DNA from: Muribaculaceae bacterium
Lineage (GTDB): Bacteria > Bacteroidota > Bacteroidia > Bacteroidales > Muribaculaceae
Direction: 5' to 3'
NCBI GenBank assembly: GCA_014867205.1
Contig: WGUO01000001.1
Coordinates: forward strand, 124,001-188,000
Length of the DNA stretch: 64,000 nt
Position 1 is the stretch's first letter; the number at the start of each line of letters is the position of its first letter. This document shows, one piece after another, positions 63,413-64,000 of the stretch. A program made the position numbers and the translations under genes. The notes beneath the pieces were generated by a model that saw only the letters and a program-made list of their open reading frames with translations, was not told the DNA's origin and made no database searches.

Positions 63413-64000
63413 TCTCAAAATCAATTTTGCGCCATCGCCGAGACAGTATGAGGTATGGAAAAATCTTCAGCCAGAATGTCCCGAATGTGGAGGCCGAGTT
63501 GTTCAGGTTCAGACAGGAATAGACCGTAATGGCAATCCTGTCTACACCTCTATATGCGAGAAATGTGGCAACAATAATATCCCGCAAATGATTCTTTGCG
63601 GTGGCGCCGCTGGTGGAGGAAAGAGTTATTTAGGCTCATGCTGGCTCATATCGTCATGTCTTAGATGGGGCGATATGCGTATGGTTGTGGCCCGTAAAAC
63701 ACTCAAAAGTCTCCGTGAGTCAACCTGGAACACCATCCAGGCTGTAGCAAAGTCATGGGGACTGGAGGAACAGGTACACTATAAAATCAATAACCTGTCT
63801 GGGGAGATGATATTCTGGAATGGTTCCAGAATCATTATGAAGGAGATGGCATACTCTCCAAGCGACCCCGATTATCTCCGCTTCGGTTCTTCGGAGTTCA
63901 GTGGGGCTTTCGTAGATGAGGTTGGTGAGGTTGACCAGCGCGGTGTCGATGTGCTTTTCTCTCGTATCCGATGGAAGGTGGCCGATACGTTCAGGGTACC
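63384..64000 (+). CDS. Large terminase subunit with N-terminal zinc ribbon, partial
   Basis: 205 residues to the window edge. The adenine-binding segment RQYEVWKNLQ is followed by a zinc-ribbon (Cys32, Cys35, Cys58, Cys61) that precedes the Walker A loop GGAAGGGKS (residues 73-81). The Walker B is GAFVDEVGEV. The protein drives viral DNA into the head by ATP hydrolysis and cuts it; the nuclease part is beyond the window. The zinc-ribbon between the adenine site and Walker A is not part of the basic TerL fold. Confidence 0.9.
   Translation, partial: MIPGLKAPSNLKINFAPSPRQYEVWKNLQPECPECGGRVVQVQTGIDRNGNPVYTSICEKCGNNNIPQMILCGGAAGGGKSYLGSCWLISSCLRWGDMRMVVARKTLKSLRESTWNTIQAVAKSWGLEEQVHYKINNLSGEMIFWNGSRIIMKEMAYSPSDPDYLRFGSSEFSGAFVDEVGEVDQRGVDVLFSRIRWKVADTFRV

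Larger units (their letters stand above)
55500..64000 (+). mobile_element. Phage-derived block (continues beyond window)
   Basis: All genes are on the plus strand with short overlaps, and they form a replication-packaging-lysis order: helicase fragment, DnaE fragment, guanylate-kinase-like, exonuclease, TerS candidate, holin/spanin-like, DUF6808, amidase, and TerL. Composition is lower in GC than in the core genes upstream. No integrase or att site is visible here, so whether it is a prophage or a decayed remnant cannot be settled from the window. Confidence 0.8.

Overview
The window looks like a chromosomal segment of a gut Bacteroidales bacterium, most plausibly a Muribaculaceae-like species. 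That placement is an inference. It rests on upstream elements matching the Bacteroidetes promoter (TTG, about 20 nt, TAnnTTTG), a 286-residue primary sigma factor of the Bacteroidetes type, and family-restricted genes (a DUF5686 TonB-like outer membrane protein, a HU-CCDC81/SPOR protein, lspA-DUF4296, and an IleRS2 with a GxHH signature).

Layout. 0-7 kb, minus strand: a secreted GH53 galactanase (cut by the window edge), a CotH-like secreted protein, serA-serC, and an MFS sugar transporter. 7-20 kb: housekeeping genes, namely nfo, a TrmH-type methyltransferase, a dcp-like peptidase-nadC-yraN operon, the primary sigma factor, a CoA-disulfide reductase-rhodanese, DUF488 and CYTH proteins, the DUF5686 protein, and a beta carbonic anhydrase. 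20.3-24.1 kb: an AT-rich minus-strand accessory operon of about nine overlapping small genes, including an Imm32-like immunity gene, several small membrane proteins and a decayed duplicate. It is best read as an orphan immunity or defence cassette. 24.2-27.4 kb: a Crp/Fnr regulator, a GNAT toxin-antitoxin pair, and an AAA ATPase behind nested inverted repeats. 27.5-33.8 kb: a structured RNA with its own promoter and terminator, followed by a four-gene envelope operon (two LPP20-like proteins, a PEGA-repeat protein, a transglutaminase-like protein). 34-38.6 kb: a DsbD-like reductase, a TPR protein, a HU/SPOR protein, and two identical tRNA-Gly plus a tRNA-Leu.

38.7-43.7 kb is a catabolic operon: indolepyruvate ferredoxin oxidoreductase alpha and beta, an aminotransferase, and a CoA transferase. 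Together these could take aromatic amino acids to aryl-pyruvates, aryl-acetyl-CoA and aryl-acetates. 43.8-53.3 kb holds a CDF metal exporter, Ddl, IleS, LspA, a DUF4296 lipoprotein and GlnS. 53.5-55.4 kb holds a 50-residue protein, an ECF sigma factor and a second Crp/Fnr regulator.

From about 55.5 kb to the end is a phage-derived block, all on the plus strand: a PIF1-like helicase lacking its N-terminal half, the catalytic C-terminal part of a DnaE polymerase without its PHP region, a guanylate-kinase-like enzyme, a DnaQ-type exonuclease, a TerS candidate with a hairpin in front, lysis-type genes (coiled-coil membrane protein, DUF6808, amidase), and the start of a TerL with an N-terminal zinc ribbon. 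The left edge sits at a short inverted repeat and looks like a rearrangement junction or a decayed prophage end.
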